Assembly: GCA_964449465.1 (NCBI GenBank)
Contig: CAYVBK010000002.1
Coordinates: 124,001-188,000 of the forward strand
DNA from: CAYRXM01 sp964449465
Lineage (GTDB): Bacteria; Chloroflexota; Anaerolineae; JAFGEY01
Length of the DNA: 64,000 nt
Reading direction: 5' to 3'
The position numbers and the translations under genes were made by a program. Under the pieces are notes generated by a model, which saw only the letters and a program-made list of their open reading frames with translations, made no database searches and was not told where the DNA came from. This document shows positions 52,201-60,951 of the stretch, one piece after another (positions within the stretch are counted from its first letter, which is position 1; the number at the start of each line of letters is the position of its first letter).

Positions 52201-55200
52201 GGTTGTAGGCCACGTCCAGGGTATGCGTGTCGCTATCGGTGACGACCAGGCCCGCCGCGTCGCTCGCTGTCACAGTGACGGTGTTGGTGATCAGGTTGGG
52301 GGCGGTGGGCAAGATGGCATAGGTGGCAGCATAGACCCAGATTTCGTTCAAGTCCAGCCAGCCATTACCATCGTCACCACCCAGATAGGTGACCGCGCCG
52401 GTCAGGTCATCCCATACGGTCAAATTGTGCAGGCGGGTATCGCCGGCATTGCTTACGCTGAACGTATAGACTGCTGTGCTGCCCACGTTGGCCATCGCCG
52501 GGCCTTGCTTGACCACCCGCACTTGCGGCGTGGCGACCACCGTATCGGACACGACGGCGCTGACAGGACTTGTTACCTGGTCGCTGCGGGCCGAGGCGGT
52601 GTTGATGATCAGGTCGCCGGTATCCAACGGACGGTCGGCCAGGACGACCAGGGTGACGGTGACGACCGAGTCGGCGGCGACGGTGAGGTTGTTCACCAGC
52701 ACCGGTTGAACGCCGGGCGTGCCTCCCGCCGAAGGCGGTTGAATGGTCAGGCTGCCGGGGATATAGGTGGTGTGCGCCGGAACAGTGTCGGTGATAACGA
52801 CGCCGGTATTGTCCAGCGGTGACTCGTTGACCAAAATCAGGGTGTAGGTGATGCGCTCACCGGGGCGCAGCGGATCGCCGCCCTCGTTAACGCTCGTCTT
52901 GGCCAGGGCGAGGGTGGCTGTGGTCTCCACTGCGCCGATGTCACATTGAGCGCCTTGCGGGCGGGCCACGCCACGCTGGTCTATGCCGTTGACTGGCGAT
53001 GCAGCGCAGGTGGCCGCGTTGCCAGTGTTCAACGCCGGGTTGCCGGGCAGGAGCAGGTGCGTCCAGGTGGGGCCGCCGTTATCGGCCAGTGGGCCAAGAC
53101 GGGCGGCATTGGAATTGTTGCCAAAGTTGCTACCGCAGGTGGCATCATCGGCCAGGTTACTGACGCCGGTGGTGGCAATGCTGCCGCTACAGTTGGCCGG
53201 GCTGTTGCCGGCTACCAGCGAGTTTCTAAAAACAATGGCGCCGGCGCTAGCGCGACGGACGCCGCCGCCCAGTCCGACCGCCGTATTATTGAAAATGGTC
53301 GTGTTGTACAGGTTGGCGTTGGTATTCACCCACAACGCGCCGCCGTCGCCGCCGGAACGGTTGCCAGAGAGGGTACTGTTGGCCGTGGTCAGCGTGCCGC
53401 CGGCCATATAGAGCGCGCCGCCGCTGTTGCCGGCTATGTTTTCGGCCAGGGTGCTGCGATCCAGGGTGATGTTGCCGTTGGCGCGATAGATGCCGCCGCC
53501 GTAGCGGTTGGCCGTGTTGCCGCGCAAAGTGACGCGGGTGAGCGTGGTATTGCCGTTGACGTACAGCGCGCCGCCGTCGGCGTCGGCCGTCGCGGCAGCG
53601 ACATTGCCGGCCAGGGTGCTATCGTTGAGGGTCACGGTGCCGGCCGAGCCATAAATGCCGCCGCCGTCGTCGTTGGCGGTGTTGCTGATGATCTGGGTGT
53701 TGTTGAGGGTGGCATTAACGGCGGTATAGATGGCTCCGCCGTCGCCATCGGCGGCGAGGTAGGTGGCATTTTGCGCCAGAGTGCTGTCGTTGATGGTCAG
53801 CGTGCCACCAGCAGCATAGAGACCGCCGCCGCGATTGTTGGTGGTATTGCCACGGAGGGTGGCGTTGCGCAGGGTCAGGGTGGAACCGGCATAAATACCG
53901 CCGCCCAGATCATTAGCCGTATTATTGGTCACCTCGATCTGGTCAAACGTAGAAGCCGCGCCAGAGCCTTCCAGATAGAGACCACCGCCATCGCCGCCGG
54001 CCCCATTGGCCGTATTACCGCTGACGGTGACACGCGTCAGGGTGGTGGCCGCCTGGCGCACATAGAGGCCGCCGCCGTTGTTGGTGACCGCCTGGTTGCC
54101 GGTGAATTGGCTGTCGGTCACAGACAAGACCGAGGTGGTCGCGCCATAGTACAAGAGCGCGCCGCCGGCCCGCTGCGAGCGGTTGTTGGCGAAAACGCTG
54201 TCCGAGATGGTCAGCCGGGAAGCCCCGGCGGCGCTGAGATAGAGGCCGCCGCCACCAGTGTTGGCGGTGACGCTGCGCAGAGTGATGTTGCCGCTGATCA
54301 CGCTATTGGCGATGATCACCTGTGCTGTGGTGTTGCTGAGATAAATGCCGCCGCCATAGGCTGCAACGGTGTTGCCGGTCACGGTACTATCGGTCAAGGT
54401 CAGGTTGGAACCGGCGCCGGCCATATAGAGCGCGCCGCCGGCCCAATCGCCGCTGGTGTCGGGAGCGCGGTTGTTGTTCAGCGTGCTTTGGGTGATCGTT
54501 ACGGTGGTCTGGTAGACATACAGGCCGCCGCCGCTGCGGTCGGTGGCCTCGTTGGCGTTGACCTGGCTGCGACTGACCGTCAACTGCCCCGGAATGGTGT
54601 TGCTGTTGTTGTAAAAATAAACGCCGCCGCCAAATCGCTCGGCGATGTTGTTCGAGATGCTGCTGTCGGCAACATTCAACCTGACACCGACCCCGTATAG
54701 ATAGATGCCGCCGCCCTGTGCGGCGTCGTTGTCCTCGGTGCTTTCATTACTGTCAATCACGCTGCCGTTGCGGACAACCATCTGGATATAGTTGCCAGAG
54801 GCATAAATGCCCGCGCCGGTGCGCCCGACCAGGTTGTGGGATACCGAACTGTGATCCAGGGTCAGCGCGGTGTTCAGGCCGGTGAGATAGATGCCGCCGC
54901 CAACGCGAGCGGCAGTGGCGGCGCGGTTGCCGTCCACCGTGCTATTGGTGATGGACACCAGCGTTTGGTCGGCCCAGATGCCGCCGCCGTTGTATAGCGT
55001 GGCCTCGTTGTTGTTGACCCGGCTGTCGGTGATGGTCAGGCGGGCCTGGTCGGTGTCGCTGTTGCCGTCCATAAAGATCGCCCCGCCATAGTTGACCGAG
55101 GTGTTGGTGGAGACAGTGCTGGCCGAGATGGTGAGGGCGGCACGGTTGCCGAAGAGATAGATAGCCCCGCCATAGGCATACGTGTCATTGTCGGCGGTTG

Positions 55201-57895
55201 AATTGCCGGTGAGCGCGCTGCCCTCCAGCACGTTGATCTGGATGTCGTTGCCGTTGGCATAGATCGCCCCGCCCTGCCGGAAGCCCAGGTTGTTGGAAAG
55301 GGTACTGCCGATAAGGGTCAGGCGAGAGCCGACGCCGGTCAAATAGACCGCGCCGCCCAGGCGGTCGCCGGAAGGGGCGCGGTTGTTGTCCAGTGTGCTG
55401 TGAGTGATGGTGATGATGGCCAGGTTGCCGAAAATCGCCCCGCCATCCACTTCGGAGGCCGTGTTGCCGCTGAGGAGGCTATCAGTAATGGAAAGATATG
55501 CCGGCGTGACATTGCCTTCAATGGCAACCGCCCCGCCATATCGCTCGGAGGTGTTGTTGGAGAGGGTGGTCTCCTCCACAATCAGCCGCGACCCTGCGCC
55601 CGACACCGCAATGGCCGCGCCGCGTGTGTTGGCGTCGTTGTTATAGTTGGCCTGGTTGCCGGTAAAGCGGCTACGGCGAACGATCAATGTGCCGCCGGGC
55701 GAATCCATAAAAATCGCTCCACCGCGATAACGGGCAGTGTTGTTGGTAAAGATCATGTCCTCAAAGCGCGGCTGCGCCCCGCCGGTGATATAGACGCCGC
55801 CGCCGCTGGCGGTGGTATTGCCATTCTGGAAGGTCATGTTGGCAATCAGCACATCATTGGTCACGCTGGCGTTGTTGACCAGTAACACGCGCTGATTGGC
55901 CGGGGCGCGCACGATCACCGTGGCGCTGCTCACACCGGTCACGCTGACCGGCTTGCTCAGGGTCAAGGTTTCGGTGTAAATGCCCGCCGGGACGATGATC
56001 GTCTCACCCGGATTGGAAACGTCAATCATGCATTGGATGGTGCTACAAACTGACGTAGAACTGCCTGCCGCATTGCCGCCCTGATCGGAGGTCAATTCGA
56101 CCACATTCCTGATCGTTTGCCCGAACAGACTGATGTCCACGCGGGCCGTGATCGTGATGATACCCGTTTCGCCTTGCGCCAGGTCTTGTACTTGCCAGGC
56201 GTAGGTGGGGCCAGGGATCGGGGTGACGCTTGCACCGCTGCTTACATAGGCTGCGTCCGTCAGGCCGGCCGGCAGAACATCTGTGATGACGACATTGGCC
56301 GTCGTCGCTACGCCCGCGTTGCCAAAGCGAAGGGTATACGTGATCACCTGCCCGGGCGCCACATAGCCGGTTGGCGCGGCCGATTTACAGACGTAGGGGC
56401 CGGCTGCCACCTCATCAAACCCGATGTCCCAGGTGGTCAACTGGGGCCGTGGCTGGCCATCGTAATCGCCGGCGGGCAGTCTAGCCCCGGTGTTCGTTCC
56501 GGCATCAACGACGGGCGAACAAGGTTGGAGATGATACTGTTGTGCCAGATCGCCCAGATTGAGAAAGAGCGGATTGACCGAAAGATTGTTGACCCCCACC
56601 GTGCCATAGATGTCCGGGTTGGTGGGCGACCTGTTACCCCAAACATCGTTGTAATCCACCGTACCGCTATCCCGATGGATGCCGCCGCCGCGGGTGGTAG
56701 CCAGGTTGCCGACCACCAGATTGTTCAGCACCACGCCATTGGATTGCACATACAGGCCGCCGCCACTGGCCGAGGTGTTGCTGACCACGGTATTGTTGAG
56801 TACGTTGACATTGAGACCTGCGCCGGCATTGGCATTGATGTTCATCCCCCCGCCGATGGTGCGCGAGCGGTTGTTGTAGAGCAGATTGTTGGTCACCGTC
56901 ACGACATTGCCGCCCCAGCAGTCAATGCCGCCGCCCTCGCTGTGACCAGGGCCCATCGAAAGGTTGTTGGCAATGATGTTACGGTCAATCAACGCGGCAC
57001 GGGCATCTTGCTCAAAGCCGATGCCGCCACCGCCGCCATAGCCGGCAGTGGGGACGCTCTGGTTGTCGGCGATCCAGTTGTTGCGGATGACCGCCCCGGT
57101 CGTCCCTTCAATGCCGATGCCGGCGCCGTTGGCCAGGCTCGAACCGCCCGCCGTGCGCAGGGTGTTGGTAGTCACCTCACACCCCTCAATGAGCGGCGCG
57201 ACTGTGCCGCTGCTGCGCCGAATCATCACCCCCCCGCCGCCGCCCTTGTTGCCAGTTGAGGTCACTGTGTTATTGTAAATGCGCGAGTTGAGCAGTTGCG
57301 AAGAGTTGTTTTCAATAAACACGCCGCCGCCATAGACGATCCCTGTCCCTGCGACCTCGTTGTTATAGATCAGCGTGCCGGTGATCCGATGGTTGCCGGA
57401 CTGGATGTAAATCCCCGCGCCGGAGACGGTATGGCGGTTGTAGCGGATAACGCTGTTGGAAACCACAATCGGGTTGACCGTGTTGAGCGTCAACCCGCGC
57501 TGGGCATACTCGATCGTCGCGCCGTCCATGTACCCGCTGCTCCCCGGCGCGTAGACAATGCCCCCCCACGAGCCAGGCGTCGCCAAAGAGTGAGTGAACG
57601 TAGCCGGACCGTTGACGCGCAATTCGCCGTTGACCGTGAGAGTATAATTGCCACTAAATACGATGGTGGTGCCCGGCGCAACCGTGATCACCACCCCGGC
57701 ATTGATCACCACGTTGGAGGCGGCTGTGATGGTGCCGGGTCCCCACGTGCCGTTCACTGTCTGTGGGGAAACCAGGATACTGCCATTCGGCTGATCATCG
57801 GCCAGGGCGGGATGGCCCGGCACCAGCAGCGCAACGACCAGAATCATCAGCAACCCAAGAAGGCATGTCGCCGCAAAACGAACCCATCTGGACAT
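49289..57895 (-). CDS. Giant secreted beta-helix / DUF11 / cadherin-like repeat protein
   Basis: A 2868-residue exported protein. I start it at ATG 57895, where AGGAGGAAGAA precedes a clear signal peptide (CLLGLLMILVVALLVPGHPA, then LADD). Order: a right-handed beta-helix (~40-490) with GGGIYxQSG-type turns; DUF11 (~500-595); a long second beta-helix (~635-1580) of repeated NNTAxxxGGGIYxxG coils; several DUF11 copies (~1650-2000); five cadherin/VCBS-like 100-residue repeats (~2000-2450); an InlB-like repeat (~2500-2565, HSLTVNVTGGGYVTRL); another DUF11; and a CARDB-like domain (~2700-2850). No sorting signal or S-layer anchor is recognised at the C-terminus. A role as adhesin or surface fibre is inferred. 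It is transcribed alone. Confidence 0.95.
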   Translation of the reverse strand: MSRWVRFAATCLLGLLMILVVALLVPGHPALADDQPNGSILVSPQTVNGTWGPGTITAASNVVINAGVVITVAPGTTIVFSGNYTLTVNGELRVNGPATFTHSLATPGSWGGIVYAPGSSGYMDGATIEYAQRGLTLNTVNPIVVSNSVIRYNRHTVSGAGIYIQSGNHRITGTLIYNNEVAGTGIVYGGGVFIENNSSQLLNSRIYNNTVTSTGNKGGGGGVMIRRSSGTVAPLIEGCEVTTNTLRTAGGSSLANGAGIGIEGTTGAVIRNNWIADNQSVPTAGYGGGGGIGFEQDARAALIDRNIIANNLSMGPGHSEGGGIDCWGGNVVTVTNNLLYNNRSRTIGGGMNINANAGAGLNVNVLNNTVVSNTSASGGGLYVQSNGVVLNNLVVGNLATTRGGGIHRDSGTVDYNDVWGNRSPTNPDIYGTVGVNNLSVNPLFLNLGDLAQQYHLQPCSPVVDAGTNTGARLPAGDYDGQPRPQLTTWDIGFDEVAAGPYVCKSAAPTGYVAPGQVITYTLRFGNAGVATTANVVITDVLPAGLTDAAYVSSGASVTPIPGPTYAWQVQDLAQGETGIITITARVDISLFGQTIRNVVELTSDQGGNAAGSSTSVCSTIQCMIDVSNPGETIIVPAGIYTETLTLSKPVSVTGVSSATVIVRAPANQRVLLVNNASVTNDVLIANMTFQNGNTTASGGGVYITGGAQPRFEDMIFTNNTARYRGGAIFMDSPGGTLIVRRSRFTGNQANYNNDANTRGAAIAVSGAGSRLIVEETTLSNNTSERYGGAVAIEGNVTPAYLSITDSLLSGNTASEVDGGAIFGNLAIITITHSTLDNNRAPSGDRLGGAVYLTGVGSRLTLIGSTLSNNLGFRQGGAIYANGNDIQINVLEGSALTGNSTADNDTYAYGGAIYLFGNRAALTISASTVSTNTSVNYGGAIFMDGNSDTDQARLTITDSRVNNNEATLYNGGGIWADQTLVSITNSTVDGNRAATAARVGGGIYLTGLNTALTLDHSSVSHNLVGRTGAGIYASGNYIQMVVRNGSVIDSNESTEDNDAAQGGGIYLYGVGVRLNVADSSISNNIAERFGGGVYFYNNSNTIPGQLTVSRSQVNANEATDRSGGGLYVYQTTVTITQSTLNNNRAPDTSGDWAGGALYMAGAGSNLTLTDSTVTGNTVAAYGGGIYLSNTTAQVIIANSVISGNITLRSVTANTGGGGLYLSAAGASRLTISDSVFANNRSQRAGGALLYYGATTSVLSVTDSQFTGNQAVTNNGGGLYVRQAATTLTRVTVSGNTANGAGGDGGGLYLEGSGAASTFDQIEVTNNTANDLGGGIYAGSTLTLRNATLRGNTTNNRGGGLYAAGGTLTINDSTLAQNATYLAADGDGGAIYTAVNATLNNTQIISNTANDDGGGIYGSAGTVTLNDSTLAGNVAAATADADGGALYVNGNTTLTRVTLRGNTANRYGGGIYRANGNITLDRSTLAENIAGNSGGALYMAGGTLTTANSTLSGNRSGGDGGALWVNTNANLYNTTIFNNTAVGLGGGVRRASAGAIVFRNSLVAGNSPANCSGSIATTGVSNLADDATCGSNFGNNSNAARLGPLADNGGPTWTHLLLPGNPALNTGNAATCAASPVNGIDQRGVARPQGAQCDIGAVETTATLALAKTSVNEGGDPLRPGERITYTLILVNESPLDNTGVVITDTVPAHTTYIPGSLTIQPPSAGGTPGVQPVLVNNLTVAADSVVTVTLVVLADRPLDTGDLIINTASARSDQVTSPVSAVVSDTVVATPQVRVVKQGPAMANVGSTAVYTFSVSNAGDTRLHNLTVWDDLTGAVTYLGGDDGNGWLDLNEIWVYAATYAILPTAPNLITNTVTVTASDAAGLVVTDSDTHTLDVAYNPLLALTKSGLAKANVGETVTFTFTVAHAAASDGSPVSAVSVTDDIAGPATYMSGDDGDGLLESGETWLWTAAYTLQATDPDPLVNTATVGGLDLEGEAITATATHSLDINFAPVAADDTAVTDEDTAVSIAVLTNDSDSDADTLTIVAVETTGLLGNVVNHGVNVTYDPGLAFQHLAAGQTATETFGYVVSDGVLTATAHVTVTINGLNDAPIALDDTAVTDEDTAVSIAVLANDSDPDDSTALTVTAIDTTGLLGSVTNNGSDVTYDPGLAFQHLAAGQTATETFGYVVSDGVLTATAHVTVTINGLNDAPIALDDAAVTDEDTAISIAVLANDSDPDDGAALTITAIDTTGLLGSVTNNGSDVTYDPGLAFQHLAAGQTATETFGYVVSDGVLTATARVTVTITGLNDDLTALDDLAATDQDTAISIDVLANDSDPDDGDALTITAIDTTGLLGSVVNHGVNVTYDPGLAFQHLAVGQTAVETFGYVVSDGVFTATARVTVTINGLNDAPIVQDDTAITDENVTISIDVLANDSDPDDGDILTIHMVGAAVYGTAILNGDQIIYTPTSGLTGDDVLTYTVRDDNGGFSTATVTVTVLPVYHSLTVNVTGGGYVTRLPDTSDYRHNTIVTLTAVPDPHWAFERWSDDLGGTDNPATLVMDGDKTVTAVFVYQGYRPLIQVSKDGPDTAQVGQTIVYTFTISHASGSDGSPVSDMDVQDNVAGAATLMDGDDGDGLLIGGETWIYTAAYTVQESDLGDLVNTVTAQGRDHDGGLVMAQDSHTTHVEQGAPKTFLVFLPIVSKSVVGPAPDLVIESITATPNGVTIVIKNQGNAAVQDSFWVDLYVAPQPIPDGVNQIWNDGRSEQGAVWGVEGAALPIQPGETRTLTIGDEYYHANLSRLNWPLAVGTPIYVQVDSANALTDYGAVWERHEIAGETYNNIGVSVVAAGGSTQSPLVLQAHPPLDEALPPR
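50580..51880 (-). repeat. Five tandem 300-base repeats inside the giant gene
   Basis: Near-identical blocks recur at about 50582, 50880, 51180, 51480 and 51780, each marked by GTCGTCTGGGTCGCTGTCGT (with small changes; the last copy is the most divergent), giving an exact 300-base period. Each encodes a 100-residue cadherin/VCBS-like module (AVTDEDTAISIAVLANDSD). DNA-level identity between neighbours is much higher than between other domains of this protein. Confidence 0.9.
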
Positions 57896-57946
57896 TTCTT
57901 CCTCCTGAAATATAGATAATTCCTCGATGATAACCGATAAACAAAG

Positions 57947-57982
57947 ACGGGTTTGCATACCCCTGATCCCCGGCAAACCCGT
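57947..57982 (-). promoter_or_regulatory. Leader hairpin upstream of the giant gene
   Basis: ACGGGTTTGC (57947-57956) and GCAAACCCGT (57973-57982) form a perfect 10-base-pair stem 50-90 bases upstream of the giant gene ATG. In minus-strand mRNA it would fold in the 5' leader. A CTTTG follows, not a strong T run, so attenuation is only a possibility. The rest of the 286-base divergent gap has no gene that I can support. Confidence 0.5.
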
Positions 57983-58181
57983 TTTGTAATGATAGACATG
58001 AATGGTGTGTTTTACTCTATATACACGATACAAGTTGGGAAAATGTAAGAAATTGGTTATAGAGATGACCGGCCTGTCTACCTTTGCAAGTTGACAAAAT
58101 GGAACCCAGTGTCGGGATTTTGCGTATTTTTGCTGATGATTTGAACGGTCTGGACATTTTGTTTGAAAGGGAGAGTGTAAG

Positions 58182-58823
58182 ATGAATCAGCGCAACCATC
58201 GGCTTGTGTGGGGTGTGATCTTGATCGGGATTGGGGTATTGTTGCTTTTACAGACCTTGAACCTGTTTCACTTTGTCTGGGGCTTGCTGTGGGCGGTGCT
58301 GTTTGCGGCCGGCGGGGCAGCCTTTTTGGTGACGTTTCTGGCGCGGCGCGACAACTGGTGGGCGGTCATTCCGGCCTTTGCCTTGATGGCCATTGCCTCT
58401 TTGATCAGCCTGGGCATTCTCTTTCCGCAAGTATCGGGGCGGCTGGGGGGCATGCTCTTTTTGAGTGTCATCGGCCTCAGCTTTTGGCTGGTCTATGCTC
58501 GCGACCGACAACAGTGGTGGGCGATCATCCCCGGTGGAGTGCTGATGACGCTGGCCCTGATTGCCGGCATCTCGAACATTTTGCCGGGCATCGAGACGGG
58601 CAGTGTGTTCTTTGGCGGCCTGGCACTGACCTTTCTGATGGTCTATTTGCTGCCGTCTCCGCAAGGACGAATGGGCTGGGCCATGATCCCGGCGGCCATC
58701 TGTTTTGCTCTGACCCTGCTTATCACCATAAGCTCGATGGCGTCGCTGTTCAAGTTCGTGTGGCCGGTTGCGGCCATTTTGGGCGGCGTTTACCTGCTCT
58801 ACCGCGCCTTGAGGCCGAGATAA
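58182..58823 (+). CDS. Six- or seven-helix membrane protein (LiaF/DUF5668-like context)
   Basis: A 213-residue membrane protein from ATG 58182 with GAAAGGGAGAG upstream. It starts MNQRNHRLVWGVILIGIGVL then LLLQTLNLF, the pattern of DUF5668/LiaI-LiaF-type N-terminal helices. Three WW-containing loops (DNWWAVIP, RQQWWAIIPGG, GRMGWAMIPAA) repeat at about 60-residue spacing, so it appears built from three internal repeats of two helices. Function is not known. It is transcribed away from the giant gene and sits 10 bases before the LiaF-like gene. Confidence 0.75.
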   Translation: MNQRNHRLVWGVILIGIGVLLLLQTLNLFHFVWGLLWAVLFAAGGAAFLVTFLARRDNWWAVIPAFALMAIASLISLGILFPQVSGRLGGMLFLSVIGLSFWLVYARDRQQWWAIIPGGVLMTLALIAGISNILPGIETGSVFFGGLALTFLMVYLLPSPQGRMGWAMIPAAICFALTLLITISSMASLFKFVWPVAAILGGVYLLYRALRPR

Positions 58824-58833
58824 AAGGAGCCAA

Positions 58834-59745
58834 ATGGAAGAGAAACCTCGTCCACAAACCAGCTTGTTTGGCCCGCTGCTATTGATTGCGGTGGGAGTGG
58901 TGTTTCTGCTGAACAACATGGGCATTTTGCCGTGGGATATCTGGCTGCGCTTGCTGCGCCTGTGGCCGCTCTTGATCATCGGCGCCGGGCTAGACCTGCT
59001 GATCGGGCGCAAGACCATATTGGGTTCGCTAATCTCGACGGCTATCCTGTTCGCTCTGCTGATCGGCGGATTCTGGCTTTTGTCTACCCGTGCCGAGGGT
59101 GGCGACATGGCTGTACGAGAGATTTATCGTTCGACAGGCGATGCTCAAACGGCGCGCATCGAGATCGCCATGGGCATCGGACAATTGCACATCGGCGCAT
59201 CTGAGACAGATGCCTTGATAGATGGCACCATCAAACTGCCCAAAAACCAGGATATAGAAGAGCGATTTGAGGTGCGAGACGGTCAGGCACGCTATGTCTT
59301 GCGCGCCGACGACTCGTGGTTTCCAGACAGTTGGAGCCATACCGGCACAGAACAAGTCTGGCAACTGGCGCTGGGCCGCGAAATCCCCATCGCCCTGGAG
59401 GTAGACGCCGGGGTGGGCGATGCCATGCTGAATCTGGAGCGGCTGAACCTGACCGGCCTCAAGGTGAACAGTGGGATGGGTAAGGCGACCATCACCCTGC
59501 CGCAGCGTGGGCGTTTCAAGGCGGTGGTGAACGGCGGAATCGGCCAGGTGATCATTGAGGTGCCGAGAGGACTGGCCGTGCGCATCCGCACCGACATCGG
59601 CATCGGTAATGTAACGGTTCCCACCGAATATCAGCGACAGGGTGATGATTATGTCTCGCCCGAGTACAAATCTACCGATCCAGGCATCGAATTGACCATC
59701 AAAAACGGCATCGGCAAGATCATAGTGCGAACCTATGGCGAATAA
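58834..59745 (+). CDS. LiaF-like envelope protein (DUF5668 + toastrack domain)
   Basis: A 303-residue protein. The N-terminus has three or four hydrophobic helices (LLLIAVGVVFLLNNMGILPW, RLWPLLIIGAGLDLLIGR), the DUF5668 pattern. The C-terminal ~200 residues form a repetitive beta domain with GIGQLHIGASETDALIDG, VDAGVGDAMLNLERLNL and NGGIGQVIIEVPRGLAVRI, i.e. repeats of the GxG(x)nL type seen in toastrack/LiaF-like adhesion or stress-sensing proteins. In Bacillus LiaF inhibits the LiaRS cell-envelope-stress system; here no LiaRS pair is adjacent. AAAGGAG precedes the ATG. A terminator follows. Confidence 0.85.
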   Translation: MEEKPRPQTSLFGPLLLIAVGVVFLLNNMGILPWDIWLRLLRLWPLLIIGAGLDLLIGRKTILGSLISTAILFALLIGGFWLLSTRAEGGDMAVREIYRSTGDAQTARIEIAMGIGQLHIGASETDALIDGTIKLPKNQDIEERFEVRDGQARYVLRADDSWFPDSWSHTGTEQVWQLALGREIPIALEVDAGVGDAMLNLERLNLTGLKVNSGMGKATITLPQRGRFKAVVNGGIGQVIIEVPRGLAVRIRTDIGIGNVTVPTEYQRQGDDYVSPEYKSTDPGIELTIKNGIGKIIVRTYGE

Positions 59746-59780
59746 CCTGTAAACAATTCAAGCGAATATCTTTTTACCCG

Positions 59781-59810
59781 GAACCCCGTTTGCAAAAAAC
59801 GGGGTTCTTT
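59781..59810 (+). terminator. Intrinsic terminator after the LiaF-like gene
   Basis: GAACCCCGTTT and AAACGGGGTTC form a perfect 11-base-pair stem around GCAAA, followed by TTTGC. The T run is short, but position 35 bases past the stop fits. Confidence 0.8.
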
Positions 59811-59818
59811 GCTATGCT
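59790..59818 (+). promoter_or_regulatory. Tentative promoter of the SIS-to-FAD-oxidoreductase run
   Basis: TTGCAA (59790-59795) and TATGCT (59813-59818) are spaced by 17 bases, 45 bases before the SIS gene start. Each hexamer matches consensus at four of six positions, and the site overlaps the terminator stem, so this is a weak call. Confidence 0.3.
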
Positions 59819-59862
59819 AGAGCCAAAGTCAGATCAAAAGAGATGAGGAGCTGAAAAAAAAT

Positions 59863-60939
59863 ATGACACAGGATCAGGGAACAGACACGTACGGAACGGA
59901 TACGTACGGAAAAGACACATACAATGAAATCGCCTCACAGCCGCAGGCCTGGCAAGAGGCCTGGCAGGTAGTGCAAGAACAAGCCGCCGATCTCTTGTCG
60001 CTGTGGGATCAGGGCCAATATGCTCAGGTAGTGTTGACCGGCTGCGGCTCGTCGTATTATCAGGCCCAGGCGGTGGCGACATTGTTTCAAACATTGACCG
60101 GATGCCCGGCGCGGGCTGTGCCGGCCGGCGAAGCGGTGATGTATCCAGAGGCTTTTTATGCTGCCGGGCGCACTTTGTTGATCGCCATCAGTCGTTCGGC
60201 CGAGACGAGCGAAGTGATTTGGGCGGTGCAGGCGTTCAAGGCCACCGGGCGGGGCGAGGTGATCGTGCTGACCAACTATGGCGACCGGCCGCTGGCGGCA
60301 TTGGGCGATCTGTTGATTGACCTGCCGGGCGGCCAGGAGCAGAGCATCGCCCAGACGCGCTCTTTTGCCGGTATGTATGTGGCCGGCATGAGCATGTCGG
60401 CGCTGCTGGCCGGCCGCGCCGATCTGCTCCAGGCGATGGCAAGCCTGCCGCAGATTGGGCAGCGGCTCATGGCGCGATACGAGAGCCTGGCCCAGGCGTG
60501 GGGCGGCGATCTCGGCCTGGATCGTTTCTATTTTTTGGGCAGCGGGCCGCGCTATGGCCTGGCCTGCGAGGCCAACCTCAAGATGAAAGAAATGTCGTTG
60601 ACGCACAGCGAGCCGTTTCACTTTTTAGAATTTCGCCACGGCCCCAAGTCTATGGTCGGCGCGACGGCGGCAGTGATCGGCCTGCTGTCGGATGCGCACC
60701 GCAATGCCGAGATGGCTGTGTTGAGCGAGATGGCCGGCATGGGCGGGCGCACGCTGAGTCTGGGCGAGGCCGATGCCGATGTGTCGTTCGAGTCGGGCGT
60801 GCCAGAGGTGCTGCGCGGGGTGTTGTATTTGCCGGTGTTGCAGTGGATGGCCTGGTATCGGGCACGCGCCAAAGGACTGAACCCCGACTGTCCGCACAAC
60901 CTGGATGCAGTGGTCAAACTGGCGGATGGGCTGTCATAG
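59863..60939 (+). CDS. Double-SIS-domain sugar-phosphate isomerase (AgaS/GlmS-C-like)
   Basis: A 358-residue protein with two SIS domains and no glutaminase domain. SIS 1 (~40-180) has VLTGCGSSYYQAQAVATLFQ and the phosphate-binding Ser stretch LIAISRSAETSEVIWAVQAF. SIS 2 (~190-345) has FYFLGSGPRYGLACEANLKM and HSEPFHFLEFRHGPKSMVGA with the catalytic-type Glu/His cluster of GlmS-related isomerases. It probably isomerises or deaminates an aldose/ketose (amino)sugar phosphate. The N-terminus contains a triple TDTYG/TDTYG/KDTYN repeat encoded by a DNA microduplication, an added stretch before the conserved part. Confidence 0.88.
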   Translation: MTQDQGTDTYGTDTYGKDTYNEIASQPQAWQEAWQVVQEQAADLLSLWDQGQYAQVVLTGCGSSYYQAQAVATLFQTLTGCPARAVPAGEAVMYPEAFYAAGRTLLIAISRSAETSEVIWAVQAFKATGRGEVIVLTNYGDRPLAALGDLLIDLPGGQEQSIAQTRSFAGMYVAGMSMSALLAGRADLLQAMASLPQIGQRLMARYESLAQAWGGDLGLDRFYFLGSGPRYGLACEANLKMKEMSLTHSEPFHFLEFRHGPKSMVGATAAVIGLLSDAHRNAEMAVLSEMAGMGGRTLSLGEADADVSFESGVPEVLRGVLYLPVLQWMAWYRARAKGLNPDCPHNLDAVVKLADGLS

Positions 60940-60951
60940 GGAGGCAAAACG

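Noticed and set aside
50393..54700. Two long plus-strand frames (569 and 584 codons) opposite the giant gene
   Set aside because: They mirror the repeat and beta-helix coding of the minus strand; repetitive sense coding gives repetitive antisense frames.
58091..58130. TTGACA before the six-helix membrane protein gene as a promoter
   Set aside because: The nearest -10-like TATTTT is 28 bases away and nothing suitable lies at 16-18 bases.
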